DNA of 64,000 nucleotides from Nectonema munidae. Lineage: Eukaryota > Nematomorpha > Nectonematoida > Nectonematidae. This document shows positions 43,431-55,019 of this stretch, piece by piece. The stretch spans positions 1-64,000 of the forward strand of contig JAUIRK010000908.1 of assembly GCA_030549495.1 (NCBI GenBank). Direction: 5' to 3'. The notes beneath the pieces were generated by a model. It did not search any database. It was not told the origin of the DNA and saw nothing but the letters and a program-made list of their open reading frames with translations. Within the stretch, counting starts at the first letter, position 1; every line of letters begins with the position of its first letter. A program made the position numbers and the translations under genes.

Positions 43431-44746
43431 ACGCAGAGGATTTCATTGTAATATGAATTCCGAAAACCGTCAGCTTTTCGCGTGCATAAATGCGCTAAGG
43501 AACAGAATTTTGAATACTAATCGTCTGCTTTTATTTTTAATGGAATTATATATATATAAAGCAAAGCTTTTCTTTTCTCGTGGCTTTGATGTCCCAATAG
43601 TCGTCAAAGTGTTAAGTAAGTCATTATAAATAGAATTTATATAAAACTTTCAAATATATGCGTGTATTCATTGATTTAATTCGTTATCTAGGTTGGGCAA
43701 GGAAACTCAATCACTCCTTGCAAATACACACCTTTTGGCGCCATTTCAAGCCTGGCTTACGAATAATTTTGACTCAGCAAGTTGTCTGTATATATTTCAT
43801 AAAATTATTACTCTACTTTGGTATTCATAAGTCATAATTTGGTTGATTCTATTTTTTGCCTTCAAACGATTTATTTTTTTAACGCGTTACCGATCAAAGT
43901 CGACTATCGCCGAGCAAAAAACAAAATCTATTCTAAAAATACTTTTTTATACAAATTTGCTTTACATTGGATATCTTCTAATTATTTTGGTGGTCCGTTA
44001 ATCACCATTAACCTTACTATATTTGTATTTTGTTTTCAATGTTATAATTGATAAGTTAGTCATCAATTTTCTAAGATATTTACTTATAGAAATCAAGATT
44101 GGAAAAAAAAATTATTGCCAATATTCCAGTTTCATGGTTGAGCCAAACTTTTAATGCAGAATAAGAGAAACTTTAAAGCTAACTGGTTCTAATTGGGGCC
44201 AAATTTTTGGATTATTTCATCCCAAAAATGAATCTATTAATCCTCACAAAAACTATGTCGTTATTATTTTTTCAATAATAGCTTTGAAAGTTTTTTGTGG
44301 AAGATACCGTACTTATCGGCAAAATCTTAGGTTTAAGAGAAGTAGATTTACTCTGTTGAGTGTAGCCCCATTAATTTTTCTCTTTTATATAAAGAATATA
44401 AAATTTAAGCTCTGGAACTCCGTGCACCGCCTAAATTTTTCTACCTAAATCTACCACTGAATAAAGGTACGTAGTGAAGATATCTATAAATTAGTAACAG
44501 AGCAAGATGAATAGTTCACAACTAACAAACTTCTCACTAAGGATCAGGAAACAGTTGTGATAGACATTTCATGCTTCAGATTTGAGTAAAGAAAACCTTC
44601 AAATAGCGCTTTTTCCGCCCAATATACAGAATTTTGTTGAAATAATTTTATATTTTATTAAAATTGCTCATGCCTCATAGTATTTAGGAGTTTTAGACTT
44701 ACAACTCACGTTTCTTTATATTTGGAAGTTTTCATTTGTTTTAGGT
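43431..44746. other. AT-rich spacer, no gene seen
   Basis: A weak further copy of the CGTTACCGATCAAAGTCGAC palindrome type lies at about 43880-44010. No gene was identified. Confidence 0.4.
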
Positions 44747-45435
44747 CAGTGGTTCTCAACTTCTTTTAAGGCATGTACCACTAACTAGCACGATTTTAAA
44801 AATACTGTGGACGATATTTCATTTTTGTTAAAGATATAAACAGGGTTGCATAGTCAGAGTCCATAATTTTAAATAGATAGGATTAGAAGTCGTATCTAAT
44901 AAAACTTAGGAATCGAAGTCGCATTGTTTAGAGTTTCAAATAATAATTTCTTATTTTTATTTTTAAGACATATATTGTCCATTCTTTGATCTAAGTCTGA
45001 AATAAGAATTGGTCTTTTTGACAAGCTTTTCAATATAATGAGTTCTTGTTAAAACACAAAAACAATCACTTTATACTATAAGTTAATTCTTATGTTTATA
45101 TTTCATGTTCAAAGCACATATTAATTTTATGTGAAGGAGAAAAAAATTGAAATATTTGGATAGCTACCAATCATATTCTTACCCAAAATTTTTAAATAGC
45201 ACATATATAAGCATACTTTATTTTTATTGATTTAAAGATAAACCGAAATCAAATGTTTATATTATTTTATATTTCCCATTAAATTAGGGAAATTTGATAA
45301 TTTTAAACGCTCTTTACAACTTTAGTAGATATTGTAATACGAAATACAACAAAAGAAATCCATTTTGGCTGTGGACCATCTAATATATCATCATGGACGA
45401 CTGCTGGTGCACGGAGCATGAGTTGAGAAACACTG
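44747..45435. mobile_element. 689-bp hAT MITE upstream of the SETDB-like gene
   Basis: The ends CAGTGGTTCTCAACTTCTT and, reversed, CAGTGTTTCTCAACTCATG are a clear hAT inverted repeat. Second-layer matches exist too (GGTGCACCAGCAGTCG-like near the right end and GTACCACTAACTAGCACG near the left). No 8-bp duplication is visible (TTTTAGGT against ATCAACTA), so the flanks are old or rearranged. It has no coding capacity. It ends 76 bp before the gene's start codon. Confidence 0.6.
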
Positions 45436-45469
45436 ATCAACTAATTTTGACCATAGCAAGCTTAAGTTC

Positions 45470-45487
45470 GTTTTTCTTTATTTTTAG
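45470..45487 (+). promoter_or_regulatory. candidate 3' splice acceptor before SETDB-like ORF
   Basis: GTTTTTCTTTATTTTTAG is a long pyrimidine tract closed by AG, 24 bases ahead of the ATG. If used, the gene has an upstream untranslated exon and the hAT MITE lies in its first intron. This is inference from sequence only. Confidence 0.4.
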
Positions 45488-45511
45488 AATATCTTGAAAT
45501 TATGAAATAAA

Positions 45512-48193
45512 ATGGTTAATTTTTCTCGTTTATACACACCAGATTCTTTCGCAAAAGAAGAAATTAAACCTATGGCAATTCCTTCTCCAAAGCTACCACT
45601 TAAAAAATCTTCAATAAAAGTCAACAGACTCACTTTTGGAAATTCTTTTGATGCTGAAGCTCATGTCATCCCAAAGATCAACGCTCAAGTCAATGATTAT
45701 TCTTCTATGCTTCCCAATATAGCAACCCCAATCTCTAAATCCAATATCCTTTCTGCACCCTTTGAAATAATCACATTCAAGCGAATCATCTCACCCCCTC
45801 ATCGCCACAAAAATATTATCACTACGTCTGAATCCAAGTCTTTACAATGCGAACCAAGTCCAGTCATACCTAATAAAATTCAAAATGGGGAGGAAAATGA
45901 TTTTAAATGCGAAAATAGCAGAATTACTTCTGATGATGCCGTGGAACACGAGTCTCCAGCATTCAAAATGAATCAAAATACTCCACAAGCACATGTATTT
46001 GCGCATTTTTCGAATAATGATGCTAATTTCAATTTATCTCCTAATAAACGATTGATTGAAAAGATGAATGCAGTTAAGCGCTTATTTTCATCCGCATCCC
46101 TGTTAGAATCCGCTTCAGAATTTAAGAGTCAAGTTTCATCTGAAGGTGATATGAGCAGGAATTCATTCTCTGAAAACAATAAATCTGATATGTTAATGCT
46201 AGACAGGAAAAGATCCGTTTATGAATTTAATACCACTGAAAAAAGCGTAAATAATGAAGCTGCGGTTAAAGAATATTCAGATATTAGAGAAAAATATAGC
46301 ATGTTTTCGTCACTAAGACATCGCAAAGTAATCATTCCAGCCTCCCTTCTCTCAAGAACCCGAAAGAAAAAGGTTAAGTCTAAAATATTTGCCCAAAATG
46401 ATTGCTCCCTTTCTAATTGTGCTCCTAAGCTGAAGTATATCTATATAAATAAAGGAAAGCGCAGACGACGAAAATACCTTCCAATAGCAGACGAAAACAA
46501 ACAACAGACGAATGCTCATAATAGCGATGATGAAAAAAGAAATATATATTCTACCGAAGAAGAAAAGAAAAAGACAACAAATATTTCAAGGGAAGTATCC
46601 CCCAATACTTATAATGATATCAATAAACACGAATCATTAGCTTTTCGCGACTTTGAAGTCAATAAATTTCAACTGGAAACAAATTGTTGTGAAATATTGG
46701 AGCCGATCTACAATGATTATGGCGAATTGTCTGAAAATGTTTACGAATTTTACAAAGTCACCCCTATTATCAAACCAGTTTCATTTGAAGAGCACACCTG
46801 CTCGAATCTTTGCTTGAATCCCACTAAATCCATGTCTGCTTGTGAACAAGTTTCAGCCATCAATTTACAAGCGTACATACGTACAACTCCCATCTTCCTC
46901 ATTCCACTCATCTTTGGCTGGCGGCGAATGAAATTAAAAAATAAGTATCCTCATTTTTTGGGTGGAATGCTCAATACTTCTAATTCTATTAAAAAGGGAA
47001 GTAAAGGAAATCGAGGTGCTAGAAGTGTTCTTCCGAATCTCGCTCTAATGAGCTACTTCGCTCCATGTGGTCGCTTAATAAGTGGATATAGCGAACTTCA
47101 AATACACCTGTATGAAACGATGTCCCCCTTTACTGTCGAGTACTTCACCTTCAATGCTCGTGTCAATATTCATCGCATATGCAAGACAAATCCAGAAAAA
47201 CTTTTATGCGAAGACATTACATGTGGTAAGGAAATTCTTCCAATACAATGTGTGAATGAAGTGAGCGAATGTGACACGCCAAAGCTTTTGTACGCGACGC
47301 AACCAGTGACAATGAATGGCGTATTGGCGACTGTTGAGGACTCAGCATTTTGTGCTGGTTGTGATTGCACGGATAACTGTCAAACTCCTTCCAAATGTGC
47401 CTGCCAAAGATTAACGATAGAGGGTGCGAATAAGATTGGTCTCAAAGATCCTTATCATACGTATCAATTCAAACGTTTGAAAAGACCAATTGGCACTGGC
47501 ATTTACGAGTGTGGGCGAAATTGTAAGTGTCAGAAGCAAGCCTCGCTTTGTGTCAATCGTGTTGTCCAATTTGGTTTCAAATTTCAATTTCAACTGTTCA
47601 AAACTAGTCTTAAGGGCTGGGGCGTGCGAACTCTTCAAGACATTCCTAAAGGTTCTTTTATTTCTTTTTACACGGGCCGTGTCTACACCGAAAAGCATGG
47701 AGAAATCACAGGTCATCAAAACGGTGATGACTATCTCGCTCAACTAGACTTCATTGAGTGTGCCGAAAATTTGAAAGCAGAAATCAGCCTTACCTCTCTG
47801 TACAACAACTCCAATATTAAAAATGGCAATAATTTGCACTCTCAAAAATTAGAAGCACAAAAGCTTTTTCAACAGATAAATCAAAATTTCAAATTTGCAT
47901 CAGAAACACGGCGAAGCTTCGGGCAATCGGACCAACTCTTCATCATGGATGCCATGCTGGAAGGCAATATTGGTAAATACTTCAATCACAGTTGTGATCC
48001 AAATATGTTTGTTCAGAATGTCTTTTTTTTGAATCATGATATTCGCTTGCCTGCTATCGCTTTTTTTGCGAAAATCAACATTAGATCCGGTACTGAATTA
48101 ACATGGAATTATGGTTACGAAATTGGCAGTGTCAAGGGAAAAGAAATTGTTTGTCATTGCAAAACGTTGTCTTGTGTTGGACGCCTGATTTAA
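45512..48193 (+). CDS. SETDB-family histone H3 lysine-9 methyltransferase (Eggless/SETDB-like)
   Basis: This 893-residue protein is expected to methylate H3K9 in chromatin and silence genes and transposons. Residues 1-420 are low-complexity, charged, with a basic cluster KGKRRRRKY (314-322). HTCSNLCL (428-435), FLIPLIFGWRRMK and YFAPCGRLISGYSELQIHL (about 460-535) match the region through the methyl-CpG-binding-like domain. A Cys-rich pre-SET follows (612-690: CAGCDCTDNC, CGRNCKCQ). The SET domain (about 693-870) is split by an insertion at about 740-805, the family signature. FNHSCDP (824-830), ELTWNYGYE and the post-SET CHCKTLSC (881-888) are intact. No Tudor pair is evident, unlike SETDB1/Eggless; SETDB2 also lacks them, so the subtype is unsettled. 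An in-frame TGA lies 9 nt before the ATG. The coding region is uninterrupted. Confidence 0.9.
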   Translation: MVNFSRLYTPDSFAKEEIKPMAIPSPKLPLKKSSIKVNRLTFGNSFDAEAHVIPKINAQVNDYSSMLPNIATPISKSNILSAPFEIITFKRIISPPHRHKNIITTSESKSLQCEPSPVIPNKIQNGEENDFKCENSRITSDDAVEHESPAFKMNQNTPQAHVFAHFSNNDANFNLSPNKRLIEKMNAVKRLFSSASLLESASEFKSQVSSEGDMSRNSFSENNKSDMLMLDRKRSVYEFNTTEKSVNNEAAVKEYSDIREKYSMFSSLRHRKVIIPASLLSRTRKKKVKSKIFAQNDCSLSNCAPKLKYIYINKGKRRRRKYLPIADENKQQTNAHNSDDEKRNIYSTEEEKKKTTNISREVSPNTYNDINKHESLAFRDFEVNKFQLETNCCEILEPIYNDYGELSENVYEFYKVTPIIKPVSFEEHTCSNLCLNPTKSMSACEQVSAINLQAYIRTTPIFLIPLIFGWRRMKLKNKYPHFLGGMLNTSNSIKKGSKGNRGARSVLPNLALMSYFAPCGRLISGYSELQIHLYETMSPFTVEYFTFNARVNIHRICKTNPEKLLCEDITCGKEILPIQCVNEVSECDTPKLLYATQPVTMNGVLATVEDSAFCAGCDCTDNCQTPSKCACQRLTIEGANKIGLKDPYHTYQFKRLKRPIGTGIYECGRNCKCQKQASLCVNRVVQFGFKFQFQLFKTSLKGWGVRTLQDIPKGSFISFYTGRVYTEKHGEITGHQNGDDYLAQLDFIECAENLKAEISLTSLYNNSNIKNGNNLHSQKLEAQKLFQQINQNFKFASETRRSFGQSDQLFIMDAMLEGNIGKYFNHSCDPNMFVQNVFFLNHDIRLPAIAFFAKINIRSGTELTWNYGYEIGSVKGKEIVCHCKTLSCVGRLI

Positions 48194-50234
48194 CGCCAAG
48201 TAATGTCATATGCCAACTTCTGTTGTTGTTTTTTTCATCTGATATTTTACGAAATTTTCGATCATTTTTTCACCGTTTTGTCTATCTTTTTTGATATGCT
48301 ACTCCAACATCGTATTATAATGCACAAAAAATAATTTTGTAATGCCTTGCCTTTTTTATTTTGCAATTTCTCTGTTTAGAATCACAATCCCGCCTCTTTA
48401 CTTCATATAATATACGTGTTCGTAATCTATTATGTTACAAGCTCCTATATTTATTTAATTTTCTTTTCCCTTCTAGAAGTGTATGAAAAAGGCACAAATA
48501 ACTTCAAATGTAACCTGTCATACAACATTTAGACATGTTTAATTATGTAATGTATGGTGGATTTCTTTTTTTTATTTAAATTAATATTATAATAAAATTA
48601 TTTAATTTTTTACATATGAAAAGATTAAGACCCTTATTTATAAAAGATTATCCCCAGTTTAATATAAGAATTAAGAAGAAAAATGAACCCTCCTCTATCA
48701 TTATAAGATAGCGGTTCTATTTTTTTTTAATATTGTCATACACACATAAACGTTTATACAAATAAAAAATAAAACTTTTCTATTATTATGATAAAAATTC
48801 AGACTCTTATTCAACTGGGAGTTATGGCGAACTTTTTCAGAAGATTATACAATGTGGATACTTGATGTTAGTTAATTCTAAATCTAATATTTAAGTTTAT
48901 TACTACTATCAATTTACAACTTACTCTTCAAAAATTTTAACAAAGATAACGCCTCAAATATTTAAAGCAAATTATGTTACCAAATTTTAGCTACACTTAT
49001 CTATGTTTGCGTTTTAATATTTATGTTCAGAAGACATTTAAAATATTTAGCTAGGATAAATTTTTAATCATATAAGCAATTAAAAATTATCGCTTTATAG
49101 CAACAGTAATCTAAGATATTTATGCTTAGAAGACAACGTTAGAAAATATTAATATCTTAAATTATAAGCAATTAAATCTCCATTTACGCCCTTTTTCATA
49201 GTTTTATCCAAGTTTAAATATATTAACCTCTCATAAATTTTTAGTTGATTAAGAAATTGTCGCCCTAAATCTACAATTTTATAAAATTTTAATTTATTAT
49301 AACTACCCTTTTGCCCCTACATCTACAGGAACCAAAATTAAGAAAAAAATCCAATATCGGCTTTTTTAAATCATTATAAGATTACCATAAATTAATATTT
49401 TTATGGAATTTAATTAAAATTTGTATATATTCAATGTTCTCAATAATGGAAATTTTGCCAAAAAATTTCAGTGGATATACTAGACAAAAAATTTAGCATT
49501 TGATTAGCCGACATCCTAAATATTCGTTGTTTTATATGCAGTCAGTAGAGGTACATTTTTTGCCTTTTAAAAGTCAAAAATAAATAACATGAAAATCTAA
49601 ATAAAAAATATCTACAAAGATAAATTATATTATATTTTTTTGTAAATATGTTAACTGGATTATACAATTATATAGTTTCATTTAATTGTTTTTGAAAAGA
49701 AATATATCTGGTGATTTTGTTTTTAATAAAAGTTTATTGTGAAAGAAGAATTCACCAAACTTATTAGGCATACATATTATTTTATAACGCCATAGGGAAG
49801 AAAGTGTTTGATCACGTTACCAAACTTTACATATAGGAGGAGGATTGGGCCCCTCCTATATGCTTTTAACAAGGCAAAATACCAAATTATAATTTAATAC
49901 TCTATTTTTTATAAATATAATATTTTTTTATTTTGTATCAATTTATTTTTTGTCTAATATAACTTAGGTATACAACGTTCAATTTAATATAAAAAATAAT
50001 TTTTTTGATGATTTACAACAATTTACTTTCTTAAAACTCGAGACGTCTTATGAAAAATATTGATTTGTAGAATAAAATAACGAGAAATAAGTACTTTTAA
50101 ATTACTTCTTTCCTCTGGTGAATACTTCTTAATTAAATAATTTTATTATTGAAAGAATAAAAAATATAGAAATATGTTGTTATTATGTATTTTATTTTAT
50201 AAATAAAATTTTTACTTATATTAACTTTTTTATC
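48194..50234. other. 3' flank of SETDB-like gene, AT-rich, no gene seen
   Basis: AATAAAA hexamers near 48590 may serve as the poly(A) signal. The remainder is AT-rich with no gene, RNA or clear element. Confidence 0.5.
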
Positions 50235-50355
50235 AGCACGTCTCTTCCCAAATAAAGGACTGGAATGTTTTCATGGACAATTGTGCCACTTTTGTTATAC
50301 TATGAGCAAATAAGGCTTTATGGTGGATCGAACCTAAGACCTTGTAGTATTTGGT
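50235..50355 (-). repeat. tRNA-derived SINE, copy 5 (inverted)
   Basis: The reverse complement reads AGGTCTTAGGTTCGATCCA, then AGCCTTATTTGCTCATAGTA, then GTGGCACAATTGTCCATGAA. Box B and core are in the same order as at 38225 and 40610. Confidence 0.55.
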
Positions 50356-50427
50356 ATTTTTATTTATTTAAAGATAAAATCGCATAGTGAACAAAAATAA
50401 CACAAGTTATTGATTCATCATATGGTT

Positions 50428-52366
50428 GGTAGGTAGGTAGAGATGTCAAAGCACTTTCCAAAACTGAATTGATATGCTTGCAAGATCCCTGATAGGGAAA
50501 TAGAGGCAGTCTTTATGTTTATGCCGGATTTAAAGAGAGTCTAAAATAAAAGAAATAAAGAGAAAAGGAGAGGAAGGAAGCTATCGAGTGGGTGAAGATT
50601 TAGAATGGGTTCAATAATTCGTAAAAGCGTCGAGAGGGAAATTAATAGTTTCGGGTGTGTTAGTAGTTCATTCAGATTGTTGGGAAAATGACCGAGAATT
50701 AAAACAGCTGTTTATTAATTCGTGGCGATGAGAGATAAAAAAATGGGCAAATGAAAGTTAGGTGGTGGGATGATTCACAAGCTGCGCCAAAGAAACGGCA
50801 GGACTGAGTGTCGGATAGTTTGATATGAAAGAGGTAGTTTTTGCAAAGGCAGTGCCCGGATAGCAACCGTATAAGGGATCGTGAGAGGATGAACTTGTGT
50901 TTTGACCAAGATTGATGAACGGCGGTTATGTCAGTTATGTGGGATAGAAAGGTGTTTGTCGATTGGGTAACTGACGATTGCCATTGCTTATTAGTGTATT
51001 GTGTGAGTTCGTGGATAAAAACGCTGGGGTGTAAAGAAGTCAAAAGTGCCGCGCACGGTTTTGAGAGGGTTCTTTTGGCGAGGAAATTAACGTGTATATT
51101 TTCATGAACGTTGGAATGGGCAGGGCACCAAAATACCGAGATGGTAAAGTGGGCGGAGAGAAATTGCAGTTTCGATAATAGTTTGGCAACCATGAAAGGT
51201 GTGTTTTTGCATGGATGTAAATCGCGAGCGAGGTTTTGAGATTCGGTATAAAACTGGATTGCTTCAAATTGAATAAAGTCTTTGATGTATTGGGTGATGT
51301 GGTCGCACGATTCAATTAGTGCTTGGCATTCTGCGTCGAATATCGTGGTTAAATGATTAAGTGGTAGGCTTGTGGTGAAGAAGGCGGAAAGTGAATCGCC
51401 TCTATAGAATGAGAGGGCGATTGCGCACTTTTTTGATTTTTGGCGGCATCAGTAAATATCCTTAGTGTGGTTGAGTCAGAGATGTGTCTCAATTCTTTTA
51501 TATGTGAGGCTGCATGTGTTTTGGGTGTATTGATTGTGATATCAAAGGGCAGGGGCCAGGCGGGGTGCATAAGTGTGGTTGGGTATATTTTTGGGTGAAT
51601 GATATATCGGTGTAGATGGGGAAGTGATGTGTGAAGTAGTTGCGCATATGGATGGGAGGTGTTGTGAGGAATGTGTAGATAAAATGCTGAGGAAGGAGGA
51701 ATTAGTGATTTGTATGTATCGATATATCGCCTTATTAGTGTATCTTTAAGTTTGGTGAGAAGAGGTTTACAAGTCAGTGTGAATTCCACTATAGCTGTGG
51801 GAGTAGTGCGGAAAGCTTTTGAAATAGAGACTAAGACGATGAATTTTCAAAAGGAAAGCTAGGGTTGAGGGGTGAGTAAGCGATGTACCCCATGATAGAA
51901 GGCCGTATTGAAGAGCTGGGAGGATGAGAGATTTATATATGAAGAGAGAATGTGGAATTTTGAGGCCCCATTTGTATGAAATGGCTCTATTTAGTAGAAA
52001 AAGAATTTTTGAGAGTTTTGTGTATGTATTTTTAAAGTAGGTGGCCCATTTGAGGTTCGATTGGAAGGTGAGTCCGAGGTATTTTATGGTCACTGATGAT
52101 TTGATAAGGGTGGTATGGTCTAAGCAAAGGGGTGAGTGTGGGGAATGTTTTCGTGTGAAGTGAATTAAAGAAGTTTTAGATGTGTTGAAGGAAATCTCCA
52201 GTGAGCTGGCTGTGAACTTAAGGGTGTTGAAAAGTGTGGTCATTTGGAGAAGATTTTCCGATTGGGAGTTGGATGAAAAAGAGAAAAGTAGATCATCGGA
52301 GTAGCCCTGAGAAAAATGTGATTTGGAGTCTAGAAGATCTAAGAGAGGGTTAATAAGAATAAGCAT
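50428..52366 (-). mobile_element. LINE family A, 5'-truncated copy (RT palm to 3' end)
   Basis: Minus strand. It starts inside the RT just before the catalytic motif (INPLLDLLD, then QGYSDDLLFSF) and continues through the thumb (SLEISFNTSKTSLIHF, TIKYLGLTFQSNLKW; open 51767-52366). Then come a linker, an RNase H start LRIFTDAAKNQK (51349-51789) and the RNase H end with FTISVFWCPAHSNVHENIHV (50699-51193). The 3' end is at GGTAGGTAGGTAG (plus sense, about 50428-50440). Abrupt 5' truncation is normal for LINEs. Four overlapping frames show that it carries a few frameshifts. Confidence 0.8.
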
Positions 52367-52699
52367 ATAAAAAACATCTAAAGAATAAATGCTGATAGAA
52401 AATTTTCAAACGGAAATGAAGTTTCTTTGAGAAAAAATAGTCTTCAAGAAATTTCATGGAGAAAATATTTTACAAAAAGTAACATAAACAAATAAATATA
52501 TCAAAAAAGTTAGGAATACTATGAAATAAAATCAGTGTTCGAAATTACTTCTTTTAATATTTCCTCTAAAAAAATTAAAAATATATAAAAACATCTAAAC
52601 ATGATATATTTTAGAAACAAATAATTTTTTTAACAATAAAATTTATTTGGCAAGGTTTTTATTATTTATACAACACATTACACGTTAAAAAATTAATCA
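52367..52699. other. AT-rich spacer, no gene seen
   Basis: No motif was recognised; it may include the 3' untranslated end of the hAT relic to the right. Confidence 0.35.
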
Positions 52700-54450
52700 A
52701 GTCATCATTTTCAGATGACTATTCTTGACTTGACTCTTCATTTTTTATAGGCAAGCATGGTTCCAATTTTATTTAAAATTGTAAAGTATCTTATGAACTA
52801 CAACATTTTTTCAAACTAATTAGACTATATTTCATAATTAAAATTGCGGTTATCATATGTAATTTCATTATGTTTCTCAGCTTAGATTTCCCATAATTGA
52901 CGGAGCTAAAAACTCTTTGGACTTGAGCGTTTGAATGAGGTATTGTTAAGCAAAAATGGCAGACTGACATAATTATTTAAAAATATTGAATAACTTCCTT
53001 CCATAAATCTTCGGTTGTAGTTTTCTCTTTCCAATCTATTAAATTCATTTTAGTAAACTGAATATTAATTCATTTTTCTTCGCTAATATAGCACCCAAGG
53101 CTTTTGCTACTTCAAATATAAAAAGCACACCTTAACAGGTTGAAGTTAAATTTTGCTTAAAACACTTATGTTTGCAGGAAGTCTTTGTTTCAATTGATGA
53201 AATAAAAATAAAAGAAAATCTTAGCACCTTTCACTCGACATTTTTTCATCATTAATTTTTTTTTAATTCAAACCTGTAACCTAAATATGGTTTAGGGTTT
53301 AAGAATTTATTGATATCAGAAAACATTACATTAAAATTTTGAGTTGGAGAAGTAATTTTTATTGCAATTGATCTAACTTAAAGCATCAAATCTTCAATTT
53401 TATCACCTTTTTTTAGATTGGAAAATATAGTTTACTCCAGAAACTCCAGCTGGAATTGGTTATAAAAAAAGTAAATAAGCAAAATTCTTATCATCCAAGT
53501 ACAAATCAAAAAGAATTTTACGAATAAAACATCTATCTTTGTCAAAATGAAATTTCAACTGAGTCCATTATTTAACAATTTGATCAAGGCTTGTTGAATA
53601 GAAGGACATCTTGTATTAGAGCAGCATTGTTTGAATATAATTTAATGATTTGTATAATTTTTCATACTCTAATTTCTAACAGAAGAGTGTGAAAACCACT
53701 AGTGTGTTTCCAAAATTAAAAATTCGAGATTTCTAAGTAGACATTGTGAACAAGAGTGAGAAGCTGAAATTTGAATAGAATGACAAACAAATTTTTAGAG
53801 AATAAAAAAGTGTAAACTCCATTATTTATGCCAATCATCACATTAGCATTATATGTACATTCTACATATACCAACGAGATTTTTTTCTTAGGTAATAACT
53901 TTATTTCTTTAACTATGGTTATTGCATTGTATTCTTGAAGTTCATCCAAAGTAAGAAAAGTTGAGACATCTTCAAAAGATACTTTCAAAATAAACTATAG
54001 ATATTCCAAGCAATTTATAGACAGTAATATCAGTCGATTCATCAAGTATTAAACTGTAGTTACTGTCATATGGATACAAAATATTTTTAATTATATTACT
54101 ATGAACGATGCATTTTCATATTATGTACACTTTTGCTATCATCAATAGTATTTTTGCAAAGATCTACAAGATGATCACAATTTTGAATAGCAGAATGACA
54201 ACATATATAAAGAACTCATTTTGCTTCTAAATTTGAAGTTTTGTTTTCATTGGATGATGTTGTAAAGATAGATGAAATTTACATACATTTTGGAGAACTA
54301 CGAAATTTTAGATGTTTCTTAAATTGAGCGATCTTGAAATTCAGATATTACGGTTCGACAAAATTTAGAATATACTTTATTTTCATCCAATGAAACTGAG
54401 GATCTTGTAAATATTATTTTCTAAACCTTGAGTATACTGAACTTTTGACA
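52700..54450 (-). pseudogene. KIAA1586-like hAT transposase, heavily decayed
   Basis: Minus strand, from the right: SNYSLILDESTDITVYKLLG (hAT DEST motif), then the open piece 53716-53988 containing NANVMIGINNGVYTFLFSKN. The latter is the (G)ANVMxGxxNGVxxxL block of hAT proteins with the second catalytic Asp region (usually GSDGA). Further along are CRDFLLFLFHQLKQRLPANI-type residues of the C-terminal half. Best resemblance is to the KIAA1586-like group of domesticated and free hAT genes. It has many frameshifts and stops. No terminal repeats were located. Confidence 0.5.
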
Positions 54451-55019
54451 TTTTAGAATATTTGATATATTAAACAAAAAATCTACTTTACTGAATTGAA
54501 CAAAAATTCAAATATTTGAAATTTAAATCTAAAATAAATTATTTTAAAAATTACAAAGTGAAATAAATATAATATTATTATATTATATATTTTAAATATA
54601 ATATAGGACAATACAAAGTTTACATCCAACATCAAAATACAAAAATTTACAAAGATTTCAAAAACACCTAAATTAACATCCTGAATAAAACATTGTCATA
54701 GCCAAGCATCTAGTCCTAAATAAAAGAAAATATAAGAAAAAGAATAAGTTTATTGAAAATTAAAAGGTTAAGAGTTAAAAGTTTATTAAGAAAATTTAAC
54801 AAACTTGTATTTAGGTTATCACTCATCAACGACTCAGTTAAATACTTAAAAATTAAAATAGCAACGTATTCTCTTTTGTAAAATTTTTATTTATATTTGT
54901 TATTTGATCATTTATGTAAATTTTTTTATTGACTTATTGTTTCTATCTTCATTTGATTTTATTCATATTAGATAGTTTTGTAAAAATTTTAGTTGTCATA
55001 TATACTTTAATATCGTCTA
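54451..55019. other. AT-rich spacer, no gene seen
   Basis: No feature is supported; near-pure A/T stretches around 54540-54610. Confidence 0.4.

Noticed and set aside
47411-47743. Open frames on the minus strand and other frames over the SETDB-like gene
   Set aside because: Shadows of a real coding region with clear domains on the plus strand.
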